DNA of 64,000 nucleotides from JANYHF01 sp963732765 (GTDB lineage Bacteria > Pseudomonadota > Alphaproteobacteria > Rhizobiales > Hyphomicrobiaceae): contig CAVTAS010000001.1 of assembly GCA_963732765.1 (NCBI GenBank), positions 310,001 to 374,000 of the forward strand, given 5' to 3'. Position 1 is the stretch's first letter. Every line of letters starts with the position of its first letter. The position numbers and the translations under genes are program-made. The notes under the pieces were generated by a model that saw nothing but the letters and a program-made list of their open reading frames with translations, searched no databases and was not told where the DNA came from. Positions 26,350 through 34,450 of the stretch are shown here, piece after piece.

Positions 26350-26646
26350 GCCACTCTACTCCTACGCTACTGATCACTCGGCCAATTCGGACGACCCCGC
26401 CCGGCCATACTCACACTTCCGCCGCGAACCTCATGTCCGGGCGGCGTGGAGGGAAAATGCGGGGTGTCAGTTACGCCAGGATGACAATTTAACTGTGGAT
26501 GGCTGGGATGTGCTGATTGAATTGATATGTTGCCCGATGGCCACAAATCCGCCTTGCGCGCTGTGGAAAAGCCCCTGTCCTGTCACAAAAAATGCGTCTT
26601 TTGCCAGCTTTGGGCACAAGAGCGAGCCTGCCTTCGAGGGACCGAA
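26350..26646. promoter_or_regulatory. Divergent promoter region between porin copy and modA
   Basis: About 300 bp between divergent genes. The half near 26460-26540 is AT-richer (TGACAATTTAACTGTGG), suited to promoters. No molybdate-responsive (ModE-like) palindrome or other named site was recognised. Confidence 0.3.
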
Positions 26647-27480
26647 ATGCCAAGTATGACGATATCGCGACGCTCGGCACCTGCCGCGGCCGTATTGAGG
26701 CACGCTCTATGGACCGCGGCTTGGCCGCGTTTGGTGATGGTCTGGCTCGCACTGGCGCTGGCCGGCCCGGCCGCAGCGGAGCCAGTCAGAGTGTTCGCGG
26801 CCGCCAGCCTGAAGACGGCACTCGACAAAGTGGGGGTTGCCTGGAGCGCATCGGGAGCGGGCCGCTCGATGCTCGCGTCCTATGCCGCCTCGTCGGCGCT
26901 GGCGCGGCAGCTCGAGCAGGGAGCGCCCGCCGATGTGTTCATCTCGGCCGATCTGGCCTGGATGGATGAGGTCGAGCGCCAGGGTTTGCTGACGCCCGGC
27001 AGCCGGCGGGCGCTGCTGGGCAATACCTTGGTGCTGGTTGCGCCAGCCGGCAGCAGCGTCCGCTTGGCGTTGACGAAGGGCGCCGATCTGGCCGGCGCGC
27101 TGCAGGGCGGACGGCTGGCCATCGGCGACGTCAAGGCGGTGCCGGCGGGCGTCTATGCCAAGGCCGCGCTCGAAAATCTCGGCCTTTGGGCGGGTGTCGC
27201 CGACAAGCTGGCGCAGGCCGAGAACGTGCGCGCCGCGCTGGCCCTGGTGGCGCGTGGCGAGGCGCCGCTCGGCATTGTCTATGGCAGCGACGCCAAGTCG
27301 GACGCGAGGGTGGAGATTGCAGGATCGTTCCCCGCGGCAAGCCATCCCGCCATCATCTACCCGGCGGCCGTTCTCAAGGCGTCGGGCAACCCGGATGCCG
27401 CAGCGTTCCTGGCGTTTCTGGCCTCGCCCGAGGCCGGCCGGATCTTTGTGGCCGAAGGCTTTTTGCTGCTGGGAAAATGA
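26647..27480 (+). CDS. modA: Molybdate ABC transporter substrate-binding protein
   Basis: 277 residues from the ATG at 26647 (GAGGGACC just upstream). After a signal peptide (VMVWLALALAGPAAAEPVRV) comes the ModA hallmark VFAAASLKTALDKVG, then SYAASSALARQLEQGAPADV with FISADLAWMDEV, and a C-terminal lobe with AAAFLAFLASPEAGRIF. ModA captures molybdate or tungstate in the periplasm for the ModBC importer. No modB or modC follows; the next element is a tRNA on the other strand, so this is an orphan binding protein whose permease must lie elsewhere. Confidence 0.9.
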   Translation: MPSMTISRRSAPAAAVLRHALWTAAWPRLVMVWLALALAGPAAAEPVRVFAAASLKTALDKVGVAWSASGAGRSMLASYAASSALARQLEQGAPADVFISADLAWMDEVERQGLLTPGSRRALLGNTLVLVAPAGSSVRLALTKGADLAGALQGGRLAIGDVKAVPAGVYAKAALENLGLWAGVADKLAQAENVRAALALVARGEAPLGIVYGSDAKSDARVEIAGSFPAASHPAIIYPAAVLKASGNPDAAAFLAFLASPEAGRIFVAEGFLLLGK

Positions 27481-27509
27481 CGCTCCAGGTCGGCTGTAGC
27501 GGATAAGAT

Positions 27510-27583
27510 TGGAGCGGGCGAAGGGAATCGAACCCTCGTCAGTAGCTTGGGAAGCTACAGCTCTACCATTGAGCTACGCCCGC
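27510..27583 (-). tRNA. tRNA-Gly (anticodon CCC)
   Basis: The 74-nt minus-strand sequence folds as a cloverleaf. The acceptor is GCGGGCG/CGCCCGC, the D arm contains GTAGCTCAATGGTAGAGC, the anticodon stem-loop is GTAGC-TTCCCAA-GCTAC with anticodon CCC, and the T arm is GAGGG-TTCGATT-CCCTT. A genomically encoded CCA end occupies 27510-27512. It decodes GGG glycine codons. Confidence 0.97.
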
Positions 27584-27649
27584 GCTCCGTGAATTCACTT
27601 TACACGCTTTCGCGGCCCCGGCAATCGCCTGCCCCGGGATCGGACTCCG

Positions 27650-28243
27650 TCAGCGCGGCGCTTGGTTTGCCTCCAGGCGCCACAGGCCGAACAGGATCAG
27701 CGCGCCGAGCATGCCGCCGAGATGGGCGAAGTGCGCGACCCCCGACATCGTGCCGGTGACGCCGCTGAACAGCTCGATGCCGGCAAACAGCATCGCAAAG
27801 GTGCGCGCCTTCATCGGGATCGGCGGTATGATCAGCGTGATGGTGCGGTTCGGGAAAGTCAGTGCGAAGGCGAGCAGCAGGCCGTAGATGCCGCCCGAGG
27901 CGCCGACCGTGGGAACGAACGAGCCGGTGTAGGAGGACATCGCCTGCTGCGTCAGGGCAGCCGTGATGGTGCTGATCAGGATCAGGGAGATGTAGCGGTT
28001 CGGCCCCCACAGCCGTTCCAGATCGCTGCCGAAGGTGATGAGACCGAGCATGTTGAACAACAGATGCTGCAGGCCGCCGTGCAGAAAGAAATAGCTCACC
28101 AGCTGCCAGACATGGAACTGGTCGCCAAACGGCCAGAGCGCGAACAGGTCTTCGATGGATCTGCCGTAGCTTTGCTGTGCGAAGTAGGCCGCAACGCAAG
28201 CGGCCAGCAGGCCGAGCGTGATGGGAGGCAGGTTCAGGGGCAC
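27650..28243 (-). CDS. Rhomboid family intramembrane serine protease
   Basis: 197 residues with about six membrane helices. The catalytic serine motif GASGGIYG (about residues 126-133) and the helix-6 histidine in HFAHLGGMLGALILFG are present, as is the conserved helix-2 HGGLQHLLFNMLGL. It therefore has a complete Ser-His dyad and should cleave membrane-spanning segments of single-pass proteins. Target unknown. It lies 123 bp downstream of imuB on the same strand, where dnaE2 is often found in this group of bacteria; read-through from the SOS operon is possible but unproven. Confidence 0.9.
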   Translation of the reverse strand: MPLNLPPITLGLLAACVAAYFAQQSYGRSIEDLFALWPFGDQFHVWQLVSYFFLHGGLQHLLFNMLGLITFGSDLERLWGPNRYISLILISTITAALTQQAMSSYTGSFVPTVGASGGIYGLLLAFALTFPNRTITLIIPPIPMKARTFAMLFAGIELFSGVTGTMSGVAHFAHLGGMLGALILFGLWRLEANQAPR

Positions 28244-28366
28244 TGTCGGCTCCAGGCAGGGGATGGCAGCGGGCCGCGTGATGCGTGGTGTTGGCCCCAG
28301 GGGTTGAGATCGGCGTTTGGGGTTGGAGTGTCAAGTGGCGCTCCTTGCGGGTGGTCTGGTGGGGCG

Positions 28367-29977
28367 TCATGCAAACAGGCCGTGCACGAACCAAGCCGGC
28401 GGTTTGGGGACGGTCGCCTGAGAGGGCTCCTGCATGGCCGGATCTTCGCCGTGCAGCCCCTCGCGAAACACCCAGAGCCGGGCGCCGGTCTCGTCCTCGA
28501 TGACGTAGTAATCGCGCGGGCGGCTGGGCGGCTGGCCGATCTCAAGCCACCATTCGGGCGCGATGCGCTCGGGCCCCTCGGCGCGCCGGATACGGGTCAC
28601 GCTGCGCCGCCAGCGTAAGCGCCGGGGCGGGCCTTCGGGCACCTCGGCCAGCACCTCGATGGGTTCGGGACGGGCCAGCAGCAGGGGCGGACGGGCGCTG
28701 CGCAAGGTCTGTGGGAGGCTGGTGGGGCCGTTGTGTCCAGGCTGGTCGAGGGCGGCTACCAGCGCCTCGGCGCGCTCGGGAACATGGCTGGCGCGCGGTT
28801 CCAGTTTCAACACGGCGCCTGCCCCCAGGCGTCCGCTCAAGCGATCGATCAGCGCCGCGATGGCCTCGCCATCACTACGGATGCGCTGCTGCACGTCGTT
28901 CAGACCTGCCAGCGGGGTCTGGTCCGGCCGCAGCACCTGGCTGTCGTAGGCCTCGAGCAGCATCAGGTCGATGCCGAAGCCGGCGTCGATGGCGTCGAGC
29001 TTGGGGCGCAGCAGGCCGTAGAGATGGGCGGGGACACGGCTTGGCCGGCTGAGGCCGGCGCGCAGCAGCACCCGCGTGCCGTCGCTGCGATAGAGCGTCA
29101 GGTTCAGGCGGCGGGCGCCCCGGCCGGTCTTTTCCAGGTTCGCGCTGAGATCCCGGGTGAGTGCGGCGAGCGCCGTTTCGAGCCCTTCGCTGGCGATCAG
29201 CGGATCGGGGAAGGCGGCGCGCACGGCGTGTTCGGGCGGTGGGCTCAGAGGCCGCAGCGGCTCCTCTTTCACACCCAGGGCCTGGTCGAGCCGGAGCAGC
29301 ACGGCCTCGGCGGCCTGCCGGCTGGAAAAGCGGCGTTGCAGCGCGGCGCGCGGCAGTGGCGTGAGCTGGCCGATGCGTTTGAGGCCGAGCCGCAGCAAGA
29401 GGCGCACCGTCGCGGTCTCCAGCCGCAGCGCCTCGACGGGGAGATCGGCGAGTGCGGCCAGCGCGCCGCCGGCGGGGGCGATGCGGGCGCCGAGGCTGTG
29501 CGTACAGCCGAAACGGGCGAGCGCGTTGGCCGCGCCAAAGCCGTCCGCCAATCCGGGGCGCGCGGTGAGGCCGAAGCGGGTGAAACGCCGGCAGAGATCG
29601 GCCAGCAGCTTGTCCTCGCCGCCGTAAAGATGCGCCACCCCGGTGGTGTCGACCCAGAGAGCGTCGGCGCCATCCAGGTTGAAGGCGGGGCCATAGCGCG
29701 CGCACCAGCGGGTGAGGCGGGTAAGCGCCTTACGGTCGCGCGCGGGTTCGGCGGGCCGCGAGATCAGTGCCGGCGCGATGGCGCGGGCGTCCGCCAATCC
29801 CATGCCGGTGCGTACGCCAGCCCGCTCGGCGGCCGGATTGGCGGTATAGATGCTGAGCCGGCTGCCTTGGCTGGCCACCAGCGCGAAGGGGAGATCAGCC
29901 GGTACGGCGCCCGGCTCCTGGTGCTGCAAGCGCTCCAGCGGAAACCTCGGCAGCCAGATCGAAAGAATACGACGCAT
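28367..29977 (-). CDS. imuB: ImuB, Y-family polymerase-like SOS mutagenesis protein
   Basis: 536 residues. The fold of a Y-family DNA polymerase is recognisable (LSIWLPRFPLERLQHQEPG, ADALWVDTTGVAHLYGGEDK, then the thumb and little-finger region), but the catalytic acidic residues of active Y polymerases are not conserved: the first motif reads IWLPRFP rather than DxDxFF. ImuB is therefore a non-catalytic hub that links the beta clamp, ImuA and the error-prone DnaE2 polymerase in damage-induced mutagenesis. Its start overlaps the end of imuA by 83 bp. DnaE2 is not encoded downstream; a rhomboid gene is found there instead. Confidence 0.92.
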   Translation of the reverse strand: MRRILSIWLPRFPLERLQHQEPGAVPADLPFALVASQGSRLSIYTANPAAERAGVRTGMGLADARAIAPALISRPAEPARDRKALTRLTRWCARYGPAFNLDGADALWVDTTGVAHLYGGEDKLLADLCRRFTRFGLTARPGLADGFGAANALARFGCTHSLGARIAPAGGALAALADLPVEALRLETATVRLLLRLGLKRIGQLTPLPRAALQRRFSSRQAAEAVLLRLDQALGVKEEPLRPLSPPPEHAVRAAFPDPLIASEGLETALAALTRDLSANLEKTGRGARRLNLTLYRSDGTRVLLRAGLSRPSRVPAHLYGLLRPKLDAIDAGFGIDLMLLEAYDSQVLRPDQTPLAGLNDVQQRIRSDGEAIAALIDRLSGRLGAGAVLKLEPRASHVPERAEALVAALDQPGHNGPTSLPQTLRSARPPLLLARPEPIEVLAEVPEGPPRRLRWRRSVTRIRRAEGPERIAPEWWLEIGQPPSRPRDYYVIEDETGARLWVFREGLHGEDPAMQEPSQATVPKPPAWFVHGLFA

Positions 29978-30992
29978 CGGACCACTCCAGGTTCCAGGTG
30001 AGATCGCTCGGCCCTTGGCGGCAGCGTTCCAGGGTGAGCGCGCAGCGCCAGGCCCCGGGTGCGGCCGGATCGAACGGATGGGGCGCGCTTGGCCTGCTGG
30101 CGATACGCCAGCGCGTATGGGCGACGCTGATGCTGGCCTTGCTGGGGCCGGTGAGCAGGAAGCAGGGCGTTGCGCCCTCGTCCGCTGCCAGCACCAGACG
30201 GCGCGCCGGCAGCATGGCGACCGCGTCCAGGCTGGCGATCACGGCCCCCAGAGTGCGCGCGCGCAAGCCTTCCTCGATCGCCCATAAGGCATCGGCGGCG
30301 CGCTTGGCGGTGATGAGGATGAGGCGTTCGGGAGCAAGCCCCAGGCTGGCAAGACCCGGCCCGTAGGGCAGGCCATGCTCGCAAGCGCTGCGTCCCGCCA
30401 GCACCATCAGGATCGGCCGGGGCGGCTCCTTGCGGCCAGCCGCCAGGGCCAGAGCGAGCGCCAGCGCACTGCCGGCATCGCGCAGGGTCTGGGGTTTCAG
30501 CTCATGCAGGCCATGGGACGCAAGGCCGCCGGCAGGTAGCCGTGCATCGATGGCCGCGATGCCGAAATGTAAGGGGGGTGGGACTTTCGGAGGTAAAAAA
30601 GAACAGACGGAGCGGAGAACCGCCATGCCGGGGTGCGGGGAACCGGCGACACGCGTACCCGAGCCTCCGAAGCTGGGACCTCCGGGGTGAGAGGCGCCAG
30701 ACTGGAGTCCAGGCTGGGAGACAGTGGGGGCTGTCTTGGAGACCAGTAGGGGGTGGTCCAACGTGTCGTCCGGCTGAGACGCCGGCATGGAGCGCAGCAG
30801 GCCCGCAGGACGCGCGACAATGTCTGCGATCCGGCTGCGCAAGTCCAGGATGAGGGCGTCCCGTGGCCCCGCTCCGTCTGTTTGGGAAGGCTGTAACGAC
30901 GATACTGACGCATACGCTACACTTGCCGTGTCTTGAGGCCTTGACGCCTCCGGGACCACCATAACTCCAAACTCTTTGGCGGCCTTGTCCAC
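29895..30992 (-). CDS. imuA: ImuA, RecA-like SOS mutagenesis accessory protein
   Basis: 365 residues. The C-terminal two thirds show the ImuA/SulA-like RecA-related core (FGIAAIDARLPAGGLASHGL, LILITAKRAADALWAIEEGL, VLAADEGATPCFLLTG). No Walker A phosphate loop is seen, as expected for the family. The N-terminal about 130 residues are a variable Ser/Pro-rich region. ImuA works with ImuB and DnaE2 in translesion synthesis and binds RecA. A GTTC-N7-GTTC box lies about 105 bp upstream, so LexA control is likely. The start at 30992 is uncertain because of the variable N-terminus. Confidence 0.88.
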   Translation of the reverse strand: MDKAAKEFGVMVVPEASRPQDTASVAYASVSSLQPSQTDGAGPRDALILDLRSRIADIVARPAGLLRSMPASQPDDTLDHPLLVSKTAPTVSQPGLQSGASHPGGPSFGGSGTRVAGSPHPGMAVLRSVCSFLPPKVPPPLHFGIAAIDARLPAGGLASHGLHELKPQTLRDAGSALALALALAAGRKEPPRPILMVLAGRSACEHGLPYGPGLASLGLAPERLILITAKRAADALWAIEEGLRARTLGAVIASLDAVAMLPARRLVLAADEGATPCFLLTGPSKASISVAHTRWRIASRPSAPHPFDPAAPGAWRCALTLERCRQGPSDLTWNLEWSDASYSFDLAAEVSAGALAAPGAGRRTG

Positions 30993-31097
30993 GGCTACGC
31001 TTTCTCGACTGTGCTTAGGGTACGCACCGTTACTTACGCTCTTACCGGCTTGCGAGACGCGCGAGGGAGGATCCGAGAGGGGCGGACCTCACCGCGT

Positions 31098-31112
31098 GTT
31101 CGATGTTCGTTC
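31098..31112 (-). promoter_or_regulatory. SOS (LexA) box of the imuAB operon
   Basis: GTTCGATGTTCGTTC is an exact match to the alphaproteobacterial LexA operator GTTC-N7-GTTC. It lies about 105 bp upstream of imuA in the 407-bp space (30993-31399) shared with the divergent L,D-transpeptidase gene. A perfect match at this place supports damage-induced transcription of imuA-imuB. The rest of the space, particularly 31130-31260, is AT-rich and shows no other recognised site or gene. Confidence 0.75.
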
Positions 31113-31399
31113 TATAAGACGGGCGCCGAGTCGTGTCAATCAAAACAAGAACATATGGGAATAAAAATGGAACATTCGTTGTCGATACGCAGCTGCAACC
31201 TGTAACCGCAACGACACAAACCGCTCAAATCGCGAGAAAAAATGACTTAAATGCGGGAAACCCGCGGCAAGCGTCTTGCAAAGTCGCCATGTTGTGGACA
31301 AAATTGAAACCTGGGCAGATTGAACACCGCCGTTCGGACGCTGCGCGCAGGACAGCCGCGCATGCAACGCGAAATGAAGTCAATCAGTAAGGTACGTCC

Positions 31400-32017
31400 A
31401 TGGCACAGCACCAAACGTCGCACAGCACGCGCACCGGCCTGGCAGGACTGCTTGCCGGCGCCGCAGCCTTCGCCATCACAGCCCTCGGCCTGATCGCAGC
31501 TGGGCCAGCGCAGGCCGGACCCGAGATCGTCACCTTCCGGCAGAACTATCCGCTTGGCGCCATCATCGTCGTCAACAAGGAGCGGCGGCTCTATTATGTG
31601 ATCGGCAAGAACCGGGCGCTGAAATATCCGGTCGCGGTCGGCACGCCTGAAAATCAGTGGACCGGCCAGTTGTTCGTGGCTTCACGTGCCGTCAATCCGA
31701 GCTGGACGCCACCCTGGAGCCCCGGCCGCACGGTGCCCGGAGGGGCCGGCAATCCGCTCGGCGTACGCGCGCTCTATTTGGGCTGGACGAACTATCGCAT
31801 CCACGGCACCAATGCCCCCGGCTCCATCGGATCGGCAGCTTCGCATGGCTGCTTCCGCATGCTGAACGCGGACGTTTCGAATCTGTACAGCCGGGTAAAT
31901 ATTGGCGCGCCTGTTTATGTCGTGAACTCGCTTCCGGCACCGGGCACCGAGGTTGCCGAGGACATGGGATCGAAGATGAACGGCAGGGCTGGCAAGTCCA
32001 AGAAAGTCGTCCAATAG
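31400..32017 (+). CDS. L,D-transpeptidase (YkuD domain)
   Basis: 205 residues. A signal peptide (GLAGLLAGAAAFAITALGLI, then AQA) leads into a YkuD domain: GAIIVVNKERRLYYVIGKN at its start and the catalytic HGTN ... SHGCFRM near residues 135-155, with the nucleophilic Cys intact. Such periplasmic enzymes make 3-3 crosslinks in peptidoglycan or attach lipoproteins to it. The substrate choice cannot be deduced. A second YkuD gene follows 215 bp downstream on the same strand; together they form a tandem pair of paralogues. Confidence 0.92.
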   Translation: MAQHQTSHSTRTGLAGLLAGAAAFAITALGLIAAGPAQAGPEIVTFRQNYPLGAIIVVNKERRLYYVIGKNRALKYPVAVGTPENQWTGQLFVASRAVNPSWTPPWSPGRTVPGGAGNPLGVRALYLGWTNYRIHGTNAPGSIGSAASHGCFRMLNADVSNLYSRVNIGAPVYVVNSLPAPGTEVAEDMGSKMNGRAGKSKKVVQ

Positions 32018-32231
32018 CGCGCTGGCCTTGCAGGCGATGGCAGCTATCCCCAACTGATGCCGTTGTGCATCGTTCACGATCTGTTGTGTTGAGGTCGCGA
32101 GACGGGCCTTGCCGGCGCTTGTTGTTTTCCGATAGTTTTTCGACCATACGATCCGGCGACGCAACCGGACGAGACCACCATGCCCGAGCATACGGGCAAC
32201 CGGCATGAGCATATTCAAAAGGAGCATCGGC

Positions 32232-32897
32232 ATGATCAAGGCACGCAAGGTCGGCTGGACGGCAGGCTTCGGTAAGGCGACCGCGCTGGCGGTTGCTCTT
32301 GCACTGGCCGTTGGGCTGATGGCGGGCGGCGACGCCGAGGCAGCCAAGCGCAAAATCAAGCGCGTCGAGGACGTTGCGACCACGGAATCGCCCGGCCAGG
32401 GAGCGGTCGCGTTCGACCTCTTCAACGACGGCGACATGAGCGCTGGCGCGGTGCCAATGTCCTTCAGTCCGAAATTCAATCCCGGCGAGATCGTCGTCTC
32501 GTTCAGCGACCGCCGGCTCTACTATATCGACGCCAGAGGCCAAGCGCTGGCCTATCCGATTGCCATCCCGCGCGAAGATGCGCGTTGGGCGGGTGTGACG
32601 GTGATCTCGGACAAACGCGTCAATCCGGCTTGGACGCCGACGCCGGTGATGCTGCGGAAGAACCCGAACCTGCCCTCATTCGTGCCGGGCGGTCATCCGC
32701 TTAATCCGCTTGGCGTGCGCGCCTTGTATCTCTCGGGCGGATCTTACCGCATCCATGGCACCGATGCGCCTTGGACCATCGGTACCGCGGCCTCCAGTGG
32801 ATGCGTGCGCATGTTCAACAAGGACGCCATCGATCTCTACAACCGCGCCAAGGTCGGCGGGCGCGTCACCGTGACCTGGGATCGCTTCTCGGGCTAG
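32232..32897 (+). CDS. L,D-transpeptidase (YkuD domain), second copy
   Basis: 221 residues from the ATG at 32232, chosen because AAGGAG stands 7 bp upstream; an earlier in-frame start at 32205 has none. A signal peptide (ALAVALALAVGLMAGGDAEA) is followed by about 50 linker residues and a YkuD domain (PGEIVVSFSDRRLYYIDARG; YRIHGTDAPWTIGTAASSGC, then VRM). The nucleophilic Cys is present, but the usual His before Gly-Cys is Ser here (SSGCVRM rather than SHGCVRM). Probable role: peptidoglycan crosslinking in the periplasm, in parallel with the upstream paralogue. Confidence 0.92.
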   Translation: MIKARKVGWTAGFGKATALAVALALAVGLMAGGDAEAAKRKIKRVEDVATTESPGQGAVAFDLFNDGDMSAGAVPMSFSPKFNPGEIVVSFSDRRLYYIDARGQALAYPIAIPREDARWAGVTVISDKRVNPAWTPTPVMLRKNPNLPSFVPGGHPLNPLGVRALYLSGGSYRIHGTDAPWTIGTAASSGCVRMFNKDAIDLYNRAKVGGRVTVTWDRFSG

Positions 32898-32994
32898 TCA
32901 CTTGCTTGGTACGGGACCGGATAGCGTCCAGTTGGCGCCCAGAGTGCATCAGACTAGAGTGCTCCAGGTTTAGATGGAAACAGGTCGGTGTATG

Positions 32995-33022
32995 GTTGGG
33001 GCGCACCGCAGTGCGCCCCAAC
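32995..33022 (+). terminator. Perfect hairpin downstream of the L,D-transpeptidase pair
   Basis: Arms of 12 bp (32995-33006 and 33011-33022) with a CGCA loop form a very stable hairpin about 100 bp after the second transpeptidase stop. No T-run follows directly, so termination is probable but unproven. Confidence 0.5.
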
Positions 33023-33171
33023 TGAACTCCACGGGCATTTTGCTTCTATCAGACCCTGAAGTGCTTTAGCCGGGTCGTTAACCTTTTGCCGCTAACCTGC
33101 CTTGTTACGGGTCACCTCCGCCGCGCCCGGTGGCGCGGGCCGGGACAGCCGACCCTAACGAGGGCACGGCC

Positions 33172-34128
33172 ATGCGGCTTGAGGGCCACAGCGAAGCGCT
33201 GACGCGTCTGTTCGAAAACGAGCAGGCGATCCGGGCCGGAAAGACGCCTCCCCACCGGATCCTTCTGATTGGTACCGGCGGCGGCATGTCCTGCATACGC
33301 GTGCCGGCCTATCTCACCGCGTGGCGCGACGCTGGCCTGATGCAGGCGGTCGACCACGCCATCACGGTTTCGGGCAGTGGCGGTGGCGTCGGCGCCTATC
33401 TTTCGGGCCTGCCGCATCGGGCCACCCGCATTTTCGAGACTCTGGCGGTATCGGGATTTGTGGTCTCGGGCCGCTACGGCGCGCAATCGATGCAGTTGAA
33501 GAAACTCGGCGAGGCGCTGCGTGGCGCACATTCGCCGGTAGCGTTCGATGAAAAAAAGATCCGTGCGCACCGCACTTCATGGCATGTGGTGGCGACCCGC
33601 CTCTCGGGCGAAAGCATCCTGATCAACGCCAAGGAGGCCGTGCCCGACGCGGCCCAGGCCGTCATGGCGTCCAGCGCCTTTCCGTCCCTGACCTCCCCCG
33701 TCTCGCTCGGTTTCGGCTCGGCTCAGGAGGATTTCGTCGACGGAGCTTGCGGCATGCCGATGCCGATCGCGGCTGGCATCAAGAAATTCCGCCCCGATAC
33801 CGTGATCGTCTTGGAAAGCCGGCCACACCCGAAGTTTGCGCCCTGGTTCGAGCGCCATCTTTGGCCGCTGTTTGCGCCGGTTTTTCTCCACGGCATGCCC
33901 GCCCGCCTGAAGCAGGGCGTGACCGCCATGGACCTGATGTTCGCCCATGAAAGCGAGCGCTTGAACCGCCTGCAGCGCATCAAATGGTGCCGCATCACGC
34001 CAACGCCCAACGCGGTGCCGGTAGGGCCTCTGACAACCGACGGCAAGCTGCTGCGCGCCGCCGCCGACGAGGCCAAGCGCTTCATGGCGGGCGTTCTGAA
34101 AGACGCCATGCCTGCTGCGGTGGTTTAG
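33172..34128 (+). CDS. Patatin-like phospholipase family protein
   Basis: 318 residues from the ATG at 33172 (GAGGGC upstream); an in-frame start 42 bp earlier is less likely. The glycine-rich oxyanion loop IGTGGGMSCIRV, the nucleophile elbow VSGSGGGVGAYLSG and the second catalytic site VDGACGMPMP (Asp-Gly) give the Ser-Asp dyad of patatin lipases, in the normal order. The elbow has Ser in place of the first Gly of GxSxG. No signal peptide, so it should act in the cytosol or on the inner face of the membrane, cleaving acyl esters of lipids. Substrate unknown. Confidence 0.85.
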   Translation: MRLEGHSEALTRLFENEQAIRAGKTPPHRILLIGTGGGMSCIRVPAYLTAWRDAGLMQAVDHAITVSGSGGGVGAYLSGLPHRATRIFETLAVSGFVVSGRYGAQSMQLKKLGEALRGAHSPVAFDEKKIRAHRTSWHVVATRLSGESILINAKEAVPDAAQAVMASSAFPSLTSPVSLGFGSAQEDFVDGACGMPMPIAAGIKKFRPDTVIVLESRPHPKFAPWFERHLWPLFAPVFLHGMPARLKQGVTAMDLMFAHESERLNRLQRIKWCRITPTPNAVPVGPLTTDGKLLRAAADEAKRFMAGVLKDAMPAAVV

Positions 34129-34142
34129 GGCCGAGGCAGACC

Positions 34143-34349
34143 CTAATCCTGCACTTCGAAGCTCAGCTTCACGTTCACGCGGTAACTCTCGATCTTGCCG
34201 CTCTTGCCGACTTTCGCCGACATGTCCTTGACCCAGACTGACTTGATGCCCTTGAGGCTCTTGCTCGCCTTGGCGACGGCAGCTTGCGTTGCGTCCTCCC
34301 AGCTCTTGGCTGAGTCCGACATCAGCTCAATGACTTTCATGACGGCCAT
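34143..34349 (-). CDS. Dodecin family flavin-binding protein
   Basis: 68 residues, the exact size of dodecins, from the ATG at 34349 (AAAGGAG 7 bp ahead). The sequence MAVMKVIELMSDSAKSWEDA ... IKSVWVKDMSAKVG ... YRVNVKLSFEVQD matches the beta-alpha-beta-beta fold, with the Trp in VWVKDM that stacks on flavin. Dodecins form hollow 12-mers that store or buffer FMN, FAD or lumichrome in the cytosol. The gene lies alone between the patatin gene (convergent) and the RND efflux operon. Confidence 0.95.
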   Translation of the reverse strand: MAVMKVIELMSDSAKSWEDATQAAVAKASKSLKGIKSVWVKDMSAKVGKSGKIESYRVNVKLSFEVQD

Positions 34350-34450
34350 GTGGGGCTCCTTTGCTTGGCGCGTGATAGTTTCGTGACGGAGGCTATACCC
34401 GCCCGCGTCGCCAAGGAAGCCCATACCTCCGCATTCGTTCAAATCGCACG

